Position numbers and translations under genes: made by a program. A stretch of 64,000 bases of DNA from Hybos culiciformis (taxonomy: Eukaryota; Arthropoda; Insecta; Diptera; Hybotidae). Within the stretch, counting starts at the first letter, position 1, and every line of letters begins with the position of its first letter. This document shows, one piece after another, positions 23,901 through 38,300 of this stretch. The stretch lies in contig OZ023273.1 of assembly GCA_964007475.1 (NCBI GenBank), forward strand, positions 125,039,812 through 125,103,811, written 5' to 3'. Below the pieces are notes generated by a model. That model was given only the letters and a program-made list of their open reading frames with translations. It was not told the DNA's origin and did not search any database.

Positions 23901-26900
23901 AAAATATGTCAAAAAAATGAAAACACACATTTTTTTTTTCTGCCTGATTTTTAATGAGTTTGGAATGGGTTAGAAGAAATTTTATTGATATATGTCCTTT
24001 GGGAAAATTTTTTAGGACCAATGACATTTGAAATTTAAACTATATGCATGCGTATATTGAAGTTTTCTTTTTTTTAATGAAAATTTTGGGTTGGTTATTT
24101 TGACATGCATTGGCCTTACAGTGACAAAATTCCAATAAATATACATTGGTCAATTTTATTAAATGGCTTAAGTTTGTCGTTCATAATATAAAATATTAAA
24201 TTATTCTATAAATAGGTATATATACATCTGCTTAGTTTTATTGATTAGAAAAATTTAATTTCAATTTTATAAAAATTGTTTAATTATGTATATTTTATGA
24301 ATAACATATTTTATGGCTTTTTTTTTATTGCATATTATTTTTAGAATTTTTAATCTTTATTTCATTTCAAGTTTTATTAAATTTTTAGAATTTAACATAA
24401 AATATTCATTCACATTAAAAAATCTGTTAAGTAATGACCATTGACCAATTAAAATGTATATATGCTAAAAATAAATGAAAATATAGTTGATTTTATTTTA
24501 TTTTTATGAAAATATAATCATAAAAAAAATTCTTATCATTTTAAATTAATGATCTTCTTTTAATTTTTTTTTATTATTAATTAAATAGAAATAGAATTTG
24601 CCATTCCATTATATTAGGCGATATTAATTCAATCGTTTACATACTTACTAAATTTTTGTATCCACTAATTAATGATTTTATTACCCAATTTTGAATTGCT
24701 TAATATAACATCGAAATTGAGTAAATAATTTCTTTAGTACAAAAAACCAATTTATAATTAGTTCATTTTTAGTTATGTATTAATTAGTTATATATAAGTA
24801 CCTTTTTTTTAACTGAATTCAATAAGGACTTAGTAACAATAATATAATTTTGTGATATTTTTTTTTTATTCTAGATTTCAATTACAATTATTCACACCAA
24901 GCTTTTTACATGAAAAACTTTCTAGAAAACAATAAAAAACTTCAATAATTATACCAAAGAATATTTTTTAATAAAAAAAAAACAAATATCAAGTACCAAT
25001 TAGAGAAGATTTAATTTCCCTTGCAATATGCTTATCTATTCTATTCAAAATTGTTACAATTTTTCATTGCAAGAATAAATATAACGAATATTTGCTTAAT
25101 TTATTATGTAGTTAGAGAAGTGTTTTTTTTTTGCATTCTCAGAACAAATTATTCTTGTAATTTCGAAAAGTTGACATTGTAAATTAGTTATCTTTTCTTG
25201 TAAGAAGAAAAAATTATGTAATTGATATTAATAGTTGTAATTCGTTTATCAACATTGTATACAAAATAAACTCTAGAGATTATGTCTAAGCTTAGCTTAA
25301 TTATTCTTTGTAGATTCGCGTAATATACATTTACAATCCGGTCGTTTCAATAAAATAAGTAAAATTTGTATATTTTAATTTCATGAGTTCCATAAAAATT
25401 GTAATCGGGAACATTAATAAAAATTAATATGATAATATTATATAAAAAACACGAAAGTATTTAAAATGAAAACAAATTGTTACGACAATTCTGTGAAGAA
25501 AAAAAAAAATTAACATAAATTAATTAAGTAATTTATTGAATTTTATCTTCTGTTATGAATTAAATTCTTATTTATAAAAGATTAAAAATAAAAAAGTAAT
25601 CTATGTGTTGTATGATGCACGAAAATATTTAAAATGCACAATTTTTTGATAGTAAAGTTGTACAGAACTGTGAGGTAAATAAACTCATTTTAACAGAGAT
25701 TTAGAATGAAACTAAGCTCTGTTCATTGTGTTCTTCTTATATATTTTTTTGCTTAAGCCCACTGTTTATAATTCATTGGTTTGAGTTTGAAAAATCAAAG
25801 GAACGTACATGTACATAGAACCTTGATTAATTTGAAAATTTCTGATATCTAGGACTTACAATTACTCGTAAATTATAATGATTTCGAAAATAAAACACAC
25901 TACCTACGAATGAAGGAAAAAGGAAATTTTATTACTTCACGAGCATCTATCGTGTGTAATACCTTTAAATCTTATTTATTGTAAAAATTGTAGATTTTTA
26001 ACATAAAAATGCTTTACGTCCGATAATTTAATTTTTATGTTCAAGCATGTCAGAATTAATTCTTCTTTTTTTTTTTGCTTATTTAATTTATATAAAATTA
26101 CAATTTCAAAAGGGTGAAAAATTAAAATTTTATACCCATTATTTAACCCTATATAAAAAATATATATTAATTATTTATAAAAATAAAATGTGGTAACAGT
26201 AGTTAATTATATTTTTATTTTTTCTTTCAGGTAATTTGAAACCATTTTTGAAATTTTTAAAATCCTTTAAGGATGAATATTGTTAATTTATTATATATAC
26301 GTAAGTTGTATAAATACATAATCAGGTATGTACCGTAGTAAATAAATAATTATGACATAAAATTATAAATCTATACCTATATTTTAATTTTTTTTTTGAA
26401 GTCATAGTTCAACCATTTTATTCAATTATTGTTTTTTATTCGAATCTAGGAAGTGATTTAATTTCTAATAATAATAATTATATAACTTACAATTGATATA
26501 TCTACATTTGCATTTTCAAACCATTCCAAAGTATTTCTAATATATTTCCAAAATATTTTTATTAGTAGAAAGTCTCCCAGTGGAAACATTTTGTGAGAAA
26601 ATTGTTCTCACAACAATTCAAATTTAACATTAAAAATAAAAATAAAGTAATTATTTATAAAAGAACTTTTCAATTTATGAAATTAGTATAAGTAAAAAAT
26701 AGAGAACAAAATTGAGAATAAATTTCCATGTAGTATAATGAAACCAAGATCCAAAATCCTATGATGTACTCGAAATTCGAATACGCCGGGTCACCCTGCT
26801 TTAACAATCTTCCAGGTTTTAAGAAAAAAAAATAAAATTTACAAACATTTTTTTTTCAGTACAACGAACTTTAATTAGAATATTATTATGACATAAATTC

Positions 26901-28172
26901 AATAATTGAAAATTTACACAACACTCATTATTAATATTGTAATAATGAATACAAAAATATTTTAATATGGTACATTATATTGTGACTTATGGTTTTTATT
27001 AATATTACTTTTTTTGTTTTTTTTTTTTTAAATTGAGGTGTATTTTTATAATATTTTTATTGTTAAAAAAAAAATTACTTCGAAATCAATAACTTTTTAT
27101 TTTTCCATATACGAATTGTAATGCGAGTGCTGAATGAAAATATGAAAATTATTTGAATTAACTATTATTTTTGTTTGAATACCATACAACAGATTAATCG
27201 ATTTCTTCAGAAACTCTAAACATGAAAATAAAGACGGTAGTGTTATTGAAAAAAATATTATAACAATATTATGTTTCCAACTGTCAAAATATTATAAATT
27301 TATTTGTTGGAACAAAAATTGTGAACTGAAAAGATCGTTTTAGTAATTATAATTTTATTCTAACTATATTACACATTTATTGAAAATAAGAATAGTTTTA
27401 TTAGGAACAAATAAATTCTACAAAATTGTCATACTTAAAATCAAAGAATTTAAGTATTAGATTTTCTTCATGTGCATGGACGGCAATCTGAGCATAATAC
27501 CTTTCGAAACGTTCTGAGAACATTCTGAACTTTAATAAAGTTTACAGGGAAACTAAAATTTTATTATTATTAGCAATACGTGTACATATTTTTTTTCTTA
27601 TTTGAATAATATGTGTGAAGAATCTATTAAAGAAAAAACATTTCTATACATTCATTTCAATATTTAAAAACTCAGGTTGCTATTATTTGCTAACTTTTCA
27701 ATATAATATTCTTTTGTATCATTGTGCGTCTTCTACTTTTAACAAAATAAAGTATTCTGATCCAATATGCTAAACTGAAATCTACAGTAGAATTTTATTA
27801 ACATGTTCACAGCAATTACTCTTTGCTAAAAAAAAAGTTATCACAAAGTTCAAAAAACAAATAAATTATCCCTGTCCAAAATCAGGTAATACAGCAAATC
27901 TTCTTTTTCATTTCAAGTACATGTTTTTGATTGAGACTTTGATAAGAATAAAAATAACTTCTTTGTTCTTTTTAAACTTTAAATTGTTCATTAAATAAAA
28001 AAAGATTATCAAAATAAGTTTTAAAGTGGAAATTTGGGAAATGTTTTTTTTTATCCAAAAATTAAATTTGATTACTTTTATCTATAGGGATTTTATTACA
28101 TACAAATATCTTTGTGGTATAGATAATTTCACTAAGTCTATATAGTTTCACTAGGTAAACGGATAAGACGTC

Positions 28173-28227
28173 AAATAATAAAACGATACATGACAAAAAA
28201 AACGAACGAATAATAAAACGACACATG
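28173..28227. repeat. 35-bp tandem duplication
   Basis: AATAATAAAACGATACATG at 28174 is repeated as AATAATAAAACGACACATG at 28209, separated by an A-rich stretch with further ACGA motifs. It is locally richer in CG dinucleotides than its surroundings. Confidence 0.75.
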
Positions 28228-29460
28228 GAAAAACGACAAGGTTAAGTTGCGAAAAAGACAGTTTTAATCCCAGAAAATTTCATAACCATCTCGAATCCCT
28301 AAGCAATTTAATTTCAAAAATTCAGCCGAATCTCTCTAGTCGCTCTAGAGAAACATATTTATTTATTAAATAGTACCTAATGAAATAATTTTAATTATAA
28401 AAAGTTTTTAACAAAACCAACAAAATAAAGTTAAACTTTTTAATTAATTTTTTTTTGTATATTTATTGAATAATCAAATGTTATCAAATTTAAATACATT
28501 TTTTAATTCAAAAAATTTTAAATATAGCCACTAAACCTAAAACTTCCAAATAAAATATTTTCAAAATATCGCATCAACCTAATATTTAAATTCGCTAATA
28601 TTTTTCGAACCCTTTTATTTTTATGTTTTTTTTTTATGGCAGACTTCCATCTTATCTTAAATGGTGTATCGTCTTCCTTGTTATTGAAAATCGTTTCACT
28701 TTAAAGGGAATTGAATAAAAGTATAAAAGGATTTTTTATTTTATTTTTTTTCATATTTGCAATATGAATAGCTAACTTTTTTTTATTTTGTAAAAGTTTC
28801 AATTTCGTTTTGATATAAATTGTTTGGCTCCTTTTTCGGCAAGGGAATATTACGCTATGACGCAAATGTGTTTGCTCAAAAGTTTTTCCTATATAGGTAT
28901 ATAGAAAAAAAGAAATGATTCTTTTTCTCTTTTGACATAGAAAAAGGTAAAGGAAAATGTTTCAAAAAATCATTAAATATATATTTTTTTTTTTGGAATG
29001 ATTTTTCCAAAACATCAATATCAGATAAATCTGTTAATGTCCACAGCTTACTGTATTTATATCAAGGAAATATTTTTATATGTCATTTACGTGTAATACT
29101 AATAGATTACAAAATTTATATTTACAAAATCGAATATCAAGTATAATCAAGCCTGCATTATGATGTTTGTGATATGATGATGTTCTTATGTAGATTTCAA
29201 TTTGAAGTTTACAAGAAATTAAAGCTTGATGAGTTAGTTATTGAGTTATTGAGTTAATAGTGCTTTACTATATAATCAACATTTACATTTTTGATAGGAA
29301 ATTATAATAATATGCTTTACTTCCGCATATGTTCTTTTTTAAATTTAAGTTGAACTGTTGAGCTTAAAAATTGTAGATATCAGTACCTTTATAGATTCAT
29401 TAACAAATACCTAATACTATTATTGTGTTATAAAAGATGTACAATTATTTATTAAAGTCG

Positions 29461-29580
29461 ATTTTGACTGGCTATAAAGTCCTTATTCTAGTTCCGGGCC
29501 AACAATCTAAATTAAATTTCAGATTTTATTTAATTTAAAAAAAAATTTAAACAAATCGACCCAGTACGAAATAAATTAAT
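29461..29580. repeat. Possible transposon-tail fragment
   Basis: It contains TTTTGACTGGCTATAAAGTC, then TTCCGGGCCAAC, and about 70 bp on AAATCGACCCAGTAC. The composition and phrasing differ from the surroundings and suggest old repeat DNA. The family is unknown. Confidence 0.25.
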
Positions 29581-32500
29581 AACACTCTAAATTATTAATT
29601 TTGTGTATGTATGTGATGATGATTTTAATATTTGACTTTTTAAACTCAGCTATTTTCTTTAATAAAAATGAGTATAATTTTTTGTATGTTTATATTACAC
29701 ATTATATAATTTTTTTTTTATTTATTATTTTTTTTATTTGAAAACAAGTTGATTGCGATGGAAATTTGGGATTATTTACCTTAAAGTAAAAATCTTGTGA
29801 TATTTTTTTATACTTTATGGGTTTTTGAACAACGTTAAGGGATATATGTTGTAATAATAAATATAACTGTAAGGTTAATGGGAAAATTTTTGAAATTTTT
29901 TCACGTTTTCAGTTGAAGAAAATAATAATAATAATAATAATAATAAAAGAAAATTTTTTTCGAATTTTCTTTTATTTCACAAATAAAAAAAAAATATGTT
30001 ATCCTTTGTGTGTTAAATTCGACAAAAAAGAAAATTTATTCAATAAACATAAGGAATGTTAATTAACAAAAGAAATTGGGCATTAAAGGATGTTGTTTTA
30101 TGGAAAATTTGTAATTGAATAAAATAAAAAAAATAAAAATAAAAAAAAATGAAATTAAAACTTTTATTTTACTTCTGAATTTTGTACAAAAATTATTAAA
30201 GATTGAATTTCTGAATTTTATGTTGAAGTTATTAAGAGTTAAAGAAGAATGTATAAGTTAAGTACATAGGTGGCAATATTATTAGGTTTATGTTAGCGCC
30301 GGAAAATTTTATAACATGTAACACTACACAATACATTATTGAAAATATATTTTGAATGTACATGTACGACTGAAAATTATTTAAGTACTTTATAAAAATT
30401 ACCTTCGGTTATGCAAACAAAATTATTTTGAATGTAAAATTTTACTATTCATGTTATTAAAAATAATAATAATCTTATTATAGAGGAATTATTACTACTG
30501 ATTTGTAATCAATTACATAAGCCTGATTAAAAAACAATCGAAAACAAAATTTTCTTACTAACTAAATAAATAATTAATATACTTAGTTAGGAGAATTTTT
30601 TTTGACCTCTATTGATGATTATAAATGTTTCCTATCTATTTGGAAAACAAATAACTAATTATAAAATCAATATAATTCTAATTAATTTCTTTTTAATGTG
30701 TAGCTTATCATTGAATAGTTTTTAATTTTTAATTACTAAATTGAACATACTATGTACACATCACATATTATATTGTTTATTTATAATTTGTTAAACGCGA
30801 CAATATCCTTTGCATACTTAAATCTACATTATACACATTAGCGAATATGTTCATTTAATGGTTGTTAATTATATACTTATATCTATCCCGTAAATTACTT
30901 ATGTGCGTGTGTTTAGATATTTTTTCTTTCAAAAAAAAAAAAAATGTAAAAATTAATGTCATAGATTCTTAATTCAAAAAAAGTTAATAAAATTGTTCCA
31001 AGAATTAAATTGATCTTCAACAAAAATCGCTTTTTCAACTTCTGAGTTTCACCATAGTCAAACTATAGCATAACTATTGAAAATTAAGAGATTTGTCAAA
31101 ATTAAAAAAAAATTCTATGAAATTAAAAATACCAAGCGGCTTTCCCTTAATGTACCGAAATGCTTTTCTCAGTAGAAAATTCTATCTCATGTAAGTATAT
31201 CCTTAATAACAAAAAATTTTATTGTTAAAAAAGAAAAATAAATTGTCACAGCTGTGCTTTATGAAATGAAAGCAAACAAGTTAACAACGAAAAAGGTCAG
31301 TTAAAAAAGAAAATCATAATTTTAAGAAAATTGGTTTTTAAAAAAAAATTTAAAAAAAAAAAAAATTAATAAATTAATATTGTGTAAAACGTTTGTCAGG
31401 TTAATGTCAGAATTTTGTAAAATCTGTTTGGATTTAATTTAAGTAATGTTCTTTAAGGTGAAATATATTTTTTTTGCAGATTTTCAAAAAAATATAACTT
31501 TCTTAATTATTTACAATGTCAAAATAAATTGAATTATGAATACTTAACTAATTGAAAATTATTAAAAACGAATAGAAATAGTTATATTGAAAATTTATAA
31601 TATAAATACATACTTATAGTTAGAAGAAGGAATTTCTTTCATATATAATTATGTTTATTATATTTAAAACTAAACCATTTTCCATCAAACAATTAGTGAG
31701 TTCCTAAGTTCGAAAAAAAATAAAATAAAAAATAAAAATTGTAACATTACAGGATAATAACTAGAGAGGTTAATTTTATCCATTTTCTTAAGAATAATTC
31801 AAATTTCCTTTTATGAATATATCTACATAAATGTACTAGTTAATGTTTATGTACATTTATTTGGATGTACAAACATTTATGCAGATATTCAAGTTTATTT
31901 GTTTTTCAAACCATTAATTAGTTTGTTTATTTTTTTAACTAACCCCATGTACTTAAATAAAATAATAATCAACTACAACCAGAGTACAAATAACACAGTA
32001 GGATTGAGATTGAGAAGGATATTGTAATGAACTTTATTTTCAAAATTTTTTGTGCATGTGATTTTTTGAATTCATTTGGGAAAACCTAAAAATTATTTTA
32101 ATATACATGTACTTAAAATAACTTTTAAAAGAATAATTAATTCAAAATAAAATTACGTGTTAAACATTTATTATTTTAATTTTTTAGTTTATTATTTTTT
32201 TTGTTGAAGCGAAATTTTTTCCTTTTTTCCTGTGTTATTTAAGTTAAAAGCCTGTTGAATTTATGTCCTGTTTTTATTTGTATACAAATAATAATAAATA
32301 GTGTTATATTTTTATTTTAATAAACCGTTGGCAATCCGCCTAAATGGAGACAAAAATTTTAATTTGCACGCAACTATAGAGTCCTTTTAGTAAATATACA
32401 TACATATTGGACAATAAAAAAAAATCACAAATTATATGCTTAGGTTGTTAGTGAAAATAATAAAATGACCCCAGGAGGGAAGGAATTATAATTTTTGTTT

Positions 32501-32810
32501 TTTTTTTTATTTGTTAGGAGACCGTCGTTTTACATTATAATCAAAGTTTAATTTTTTTTTTACCTATTACAATTCCTTTCTTTTTTGTTCTTTTTTCGTG
32601 ATTAATTATATATAACTTAACCAGCTTGAGAGGTGCGTAAAATATAACTTCTTTCATTTACTATTATATAGTATATAGGTATAGGAAATAAATATTTTAG
32701 GTGAAAATTAAAATTAGTTATTTTTATCATAATTAGTTGAAATGGTAAAAGAACAATTTATGCATGAGTTTAAGTACTAAATAAAGTTATTTAAATAATA
32801 TATATACAGA

Positions 32811-33118
32811 GTTAATTGCGATTTTAGCACTTTTGGAAAAAAATTATCATGCTTCACGGTATTTAATGTTATTCAGAATAAAGTTATTACTGGTTCCATT
32901 CATGGAAAAAGGTATTTCGAAGATGAGCTGCTACCGACCGTGAGTTTGAAATTTTTCTCTCTTTTGTCACACTGCCATACTGTCGTTCCAATAACAGGTC
33001 AAAATCACAATCTTACTATTCAAATAGATATTCATTGTTGCTAGCTATTTTTCTAGATGCGGTGAGACTGACTGAATGAATAGTTTTTTTTTTCGATTTA
33101 CCAATTAATTGGTAATAT
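32811..33118. other. GC-richer stretch just downstream of CEP131
   Basis: About 280 bp are less AT-rich than the neighbourhood, with blocks such as GAAGATGAGCTGCTACCGAC and CATACTGTCGTTCCAATAAC. No long frame on either strand and no RNA fold were recognised. It could be 3' UTR or downstream regulatory sequence of CEP131, or an old repeat. Confidence 0.3.
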
Positions 33119-33124
33119 TTTATT
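33119..33124 (-). terminator. Candidate polyadenylation signal for CEP131
   Basis: AATAAA on the minus strand, about 115 nt past the stop codon. In DNA this AT-rich the hexamer is common, so only its position supports it. Confidence 0.35.
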
Positions 33125-33238
33125 GAACACTGAATATACATAACTCATTTTAAAGTTTTAAAAAAAATGTATCCAAAAATATTTATAAGATTTTAAGCTT
33201 ATAGCTATCATCTATTTAAAAAAAAAAAAAAAAAAAAA

Positions 33239-35360
33239 TTATTTAGTGCAGTAATCTCGTCTTTGCGTTCGAATAACAGCTTCCAATTTAATTATTCGCT
33301 CTCTTAATGTTCCATTTTCTTTTTGTAGCAGTTGTATTGTTGCATCTTTCTTTTCGACTGCTTGTTGAACTCTGAAAATATTAATTAATAAACATTTTAA
33401 ATGTTTCATGTACTATTTAAACTAAACTATGTCACTTACCTTCTATAAATTTTTTGAATTTCTTTATCTCTTTCCGATTTGAGTGTTCCTATTTCGTGTT
33501 GCACTTCATTACGTGTATTATCCTTAATAGTTTCTTTCTCCATTAGAAGATCGTTACACGTCTGTAAATGTACAAAAAAATGTGTGAAAGAATGAAATAT
33601 TTTGAAATATGAAATTTATATAGAAGATAACAATTTACCTTTTTATTATAATCTAATTCTAATTGTAACTGAGTTATTTGAGAATGATAAATTTGAGCTT
33701 TCGATTCTGATTCGGCTAATTGGCCTCGTACATCGTTATATTTTTCTCGTAAAGATTTTTCTAAGGTTTCACTTTCAAACATATCTTTCTCATACTTTTC
33801 TTTTAATCGGCTGAAAAAAAAGAGTTGTTGTGAATAGCATTTCAAAATTTAATTTTTTTTTAGAAAGAAAAATTTAAATTAAGTAAAAGTTCTTACTTCA
33901 TTTTCGTTTCGAACTCTTCTTGACATTTTTGTGATTCTGCATCCATTCGTCCAACAATAGAATCAATTTGTCTATCTCGCTCAGTGCGATATTGTTGCCG
34001 AATAGAATTTTCATTTTCAACATCTCTTATCTTACACGCATTTTCATATTCTCGTTTCCAAATTATAAAGTCAGCTTCAAATTGTTTTTCTATTGTTTTT
34101 ATTCGACTCTGAAATTTATATAGGAATATTTAAAAAATAAAGAATAATTTCTAATAAATTTTTTTTAAAATAATTTACTTCATATTTTTGTTGTTGCTGA
34201 TCTAATTTCGACTGATATTCATTAGAAACTTGTTGTACAGTTGTTTCGTTACCTTTTTCATAATATTCTCTTTGTTGAATGAAATCATTATCTTTTTTTT
34301 GTAATTCCATTGTGTAATCTTGAATAATTTTGGTCTTTTGAGCATCAAATGATTCTCTCTCTTCCAAAATTTGTTTTTCAAATCTTGAAATAGTTATAGT
34401 AATAAAAATGTTGATTACTTATGTGTTGAAATTAGTTAACCCGATGAAGTAATTATTTTTAAAGAAATATATAATGAATTTATAGTTACCTTTCACGGAT
34501 AGCAATTCGCTCTTTTTCAATAAGTGTTTCACGATCCTTGGCACAAGTTTCTCTAATTCCGTTTTCAAGTTGTTCATGTTTTCTCTGTAGCTCTTCCATA
34601 ATATTAGAAATTTCTTGTTGATGACATCTTTTTAACTCAGCAATTTGATGTTCGTGGTTGATATTCATTTGATTTATTTCGGTTTCAAGTCCCTTAACAG
34701 TAAGATCCTTGGAAATAAATAAATTCATTATAAACTCAATTAAAAAAGTGTTTCAAAAGTCTTTAGAAAGTACAAACTTTTATTTTTTTGGTATTTTCTC
34801 GAACCCAACGTTCTCTTCTAATTTTTTCTCCGGCTAAGGTTGTTTCTTTGATCCTCGTTACTTCAGTTTCAAGCTTATGCTCCCAAGCTTGATTTTGACT
34901 TTCGATACGTCTAGTTAAACCTGTCACTTTTTCACAAAGTTCAGCTTTATCCTTCAGGAGCTAAAATGAGAGTTCGGGACGAAGCGAGTTTAATCAAAAT
35001 AAGGCTAAAAATGTGTTTTGATTAAATTGTAATTAAGGCAAGCATTCAAAATATCAAATTTAAAAAACCTATTTACTTGCGATAGTCAGGAGAATGTGCT
35101 TCATATATATTCAAAACCTTACCTGTTCTATAAATGCTTGATGTCGAGCTATAACACTTTCGAAATATTTTTTCTGTTCTCGACTTCGGTTTGTTCCATT
35201 TTGCTTCTCTTGCCGAACGGCTTTTTGCTTGTCTTGTCGTATTTGTGAAGCATGTTGTTTTGAAAGCTGGATAGCAGTAGCCAACTCATTTGCTCTAAGA
35301 CTTAGTGAAATAACTCTGCGAGCTAATTGATGGTTTGGAAGCATCAATAAATCTGCTAAT
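33239..35360 (-). other. CEP131: CEP131 C-terminal coiled-coil block, exons 7-14
   Basis: Eight exons of 122-238 nt, separated by introns of 68-162 nt, encode residues 683-1176. The heptad-rich sequence is dominated by E, K, Q and R with few prolines or glycines. This is the best conserved part of the protein, and from memory it can be aligned block by block with vertebrate CEP131. In that family the region mediates self-association and centrosome or satellite binding. The stop lies in the last exon at 33239-33241, directly before a run of T on the minus strand. Confidence 0.88.
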
Positions 35361-38300
35361 CTGTAATAAAAAGAAGAAACATAAATTTTATAATTAACCA
35401 CAGTATATTGTTTTAATTACTTGGGTACGTCTTCGGCAATGTCTGGTTCCACACTAAATATCACTTCATCTCTATTGGTTTCTGGTATAGATCTTCGTGT
35501 TTCTAGTAATGTTCGGTCGCAACTATTTTCTACATCGTCAAGGTAATTTAAAATATCCCTGTTATAAATAATTATTTTTTTAATGACAAATATTTTTCTA
35601 GGAACAGAAAGGTATACTAATACTTTAATTTGTCATTTGCCCTCGTTCTACGACTTCCAATTTCTGAATCATTAGATGTGTCATGCTGAAGAAGGGCTTC
35701 AATTTCGAAATCAATATCTCTACGTTCTTCATCTAAAAAAGAAAGTGTTACTCATAAATCAAATTCTAAAAATCTCTATACTTTACCTTTCTTTTTTTCC
35801 TCATTTATTTCTTTTATAACAGAAACAATTTCATCATAAGTAGAATTCGAATCTTCTTGGTCATCTTGTTCATCGCTTTTTGAGGAAGTTTCAGTCGTGG
35901 TTTCGGGAGATGTATTTCTGTGGTAAATGTTAGTATTTCTATTTCTTTGTTTAGAAATATTTCCAGAATGTGCTGAGCCACTAAAGCTTCTTCTATTTCC
36001 ATGTGGTTGATGAATTGACATCCAACTATCAATTTTATCCAAGTGGAATTCATCTAAGTTTGAATCTTCTCTTAACGATGAGTATGTGCCACTTTTTCTA
36101 ATTGGTTTTCCAGTTTTCTGGAACTTATCAGTTGTTGAAGATGCTGAAGCTGATCTGGCTCGTTGGTTCTTTAAATTTTTGCGTGATAATTTACTTCCTT
36201 GTGAATTAATATTAACATTAATTGTTTTCTTCTTAGAACTAAGTTCACCAGACATTTTTAGGTAATTATGGGCAGCACGATTGTCCGACGAAGAGTATCC
36301 AGAAGATATTCGATCGAGTGTATTTAAAGAAGAGTCTGATATTGAAAGAGGATCACTTTTTGTTTTCTTATATTTTTCAATAAATTCGTTTTTTTCACAA
36401 CTGTTATTATTATCTTTCAGATTTGTTTCAAAATTTTTCTCTTGTACTTTAACTACATCACTTTTAACATCGATTTCTTTCAAATTTTTTGGCAAATAAT
36501 TTGAGTAAATATTACTTTTAGTGGTTTCCGCATCATTCAGTTTTAGTTCAAGTTCAATTTTTTTGCTTGAATCATTGATAGTTTTTTTATAATCTTTAAT
36601 TATTTGACTTTCTTGAGGCTCAACATGGGTTACTTTTAAATAATCTTCAGTATTCTTTTCATTTATGGTTTTTCCATTTCCGTGTGAGTGTTGGAAATCT
36701 GATGAATTGCATGAGTATTCAAATGGATATCCAGCATTTTCAGGTGGACTGAGAACACCATCACTATTATTAGAATGGCTCGATCTTGTGCTGCATGAGC
36801 AGTTATCCGAGGGACACTTAGGGTATGTTTCAGCTTGCACTGCTTCATTGAAATGTACTGTTTTCTTCCCCGAAGTACTTGGAGCAATTTCTTGATTATC
36901 GTCACTCGTTTCGACATCGTAAGGAACTGGCTGTCTACCTCCAAATGAAACTCTTCCAGGAAGATCTGGTTTAGAATCGCTCCAATAATTTCCTTTCGAT
37001 GACATTGAAGATGTGGGCCTGGAATTTGAAGTCAGTTTTTGTGATGTTTTTAGTTCTTGAAATTTTTCTGAGGACCTTAATTTATGCTCTACTTCTGTTG
37101 AGCCTGTAATGCTAATTGTACAATGTTTTTTAAGTATTTAATCTATTTAATCAGTTCAATTTAGAGAGAAAAAATCACAGAATAACTTATGGAATATCAC
37201 AGATTGTCAAAATAAAAGAACAATCGTGTTTAACCTATATGTGAATGGTGCTGTCCTTAAGAATATCTATTTTTATCAGACTGCCATTTAAATAAAAACC
37301 TACATTTTATATATAAAAAAATTGTTAGCTGGCTTTTAGCTTATGAAAAAATTGTTGGCTGGCTTTTAGCTTATTTGCGTGAATCGTAGCCAATTTAGTT
37401 TTTTTTTTGCTATTAAATTAAAAAATAAAACGATACTTACCTTAAATGTGAGTCTAAATTTTTGTAATTAATACCTTCTTCAATACTACCGTCATGCGAT
37501 TTTGATAGCTGATGTGAAAAGCTTTTTTCGTATTTAGCTAAAGTTTTGTTATCAAAAATTTTGCCAAAATTAGTATTTACTGAAATTGGAAAATTTCTTT
37601 TGATTGGTTCATCCAATAATAATTGTAAAAGATTTGATGAAGATGTTGTTAAATATTTTTTCTAAAAATAATATAAATTTTTCCTAATAAAGTATAAACA
37701 TAAAAATATAGCATAATAGTTTTATAATTTATAACTATTTGCGAATAGCTGTAACATTAAAAGCTGAGTAAGTAAAGTAAGTAAGTAAGCTTCGGGTTTT
37801 TTGGCTTAAAGGTAAAGAAAGCGTGAATTTCGTATTGGCATTGATTAAAAATATTAAAAAAAATCCTGTAGTAACAATTTGTGAATGATGTCGTCTGATG
37901 CGAAATAGTAGAAATACATTTCTATTGCAAAATATTAAGCTTCTGAGTAAGCTTTCATCATTGGAATATTATTAGTTTTAATTTCATCGTTAAATTGATT
38001 TTGATATCCTTTTTGTTGTACTCTTGTACTTACATTTTTCAATGGTTTTCCTTCATTTAAGATTTTCTCCGAAAATTTAATACAATTATTTAAGCTTCTT
38101 GCTAGTTTGGCATCAGCTGATTGTGGTCTATTTTTCAAAGATGATGAACGTGGTCTAGAAAATTTTATACCAACACTATTTGCTGAACTCGGGCGACTGT
38201 AGCTTAATATCGGATATTTTATTGTTGGTGGTTTCGGTTTATGTTTTGTAGCTAAATTAATCTAAAAAACAATGTTTTTTCGTTTTATATTGATTTCAGT

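Larger units (their letters stand above)
17526..32810. other. AT-rich noncoding DNA, no gene seen
   Basis: Fifteen kilobases contain no exon I can support. Possible transposon-tail fragments occur at 17890-17945 and 29461-29580. A 35-bp tandem duplication lies at 28173-28227, and ATA/AAT microsatellites lie near 29926. GC-richer patches near 18410-18580, 19560-19690 and 27470-27540 gave no recognisable protein or RNA. Confidence 0.55.

Noticed and set aside
28318..28350. Small hairpin TCTCTAG...CTAGAGA
   Set aside because: The stem is only 7 bp; too short to be significant on its own.
33602..33814. Plus-strand 70-codon open frame
   Set aside because: It is antisense to CEP131 exon 12 and its flanking intron.
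36663..36944. Extra open frames overlapping CEP131 exon 4 on both strands (also 35814-36053, 36281-36499 and 36665-36895)
   Set aside because: These are shadow frames of the 1325-nt coding exon.
37935..38033. Continuation of CEP131 exon 2 to the in-frame stop at 37935
   Set aside because: A consensus donor GTAAGTAC directly after codon AAT at 38034 splices in phase to exon 3, which carries on the family-like protein; reading through would truncate it.
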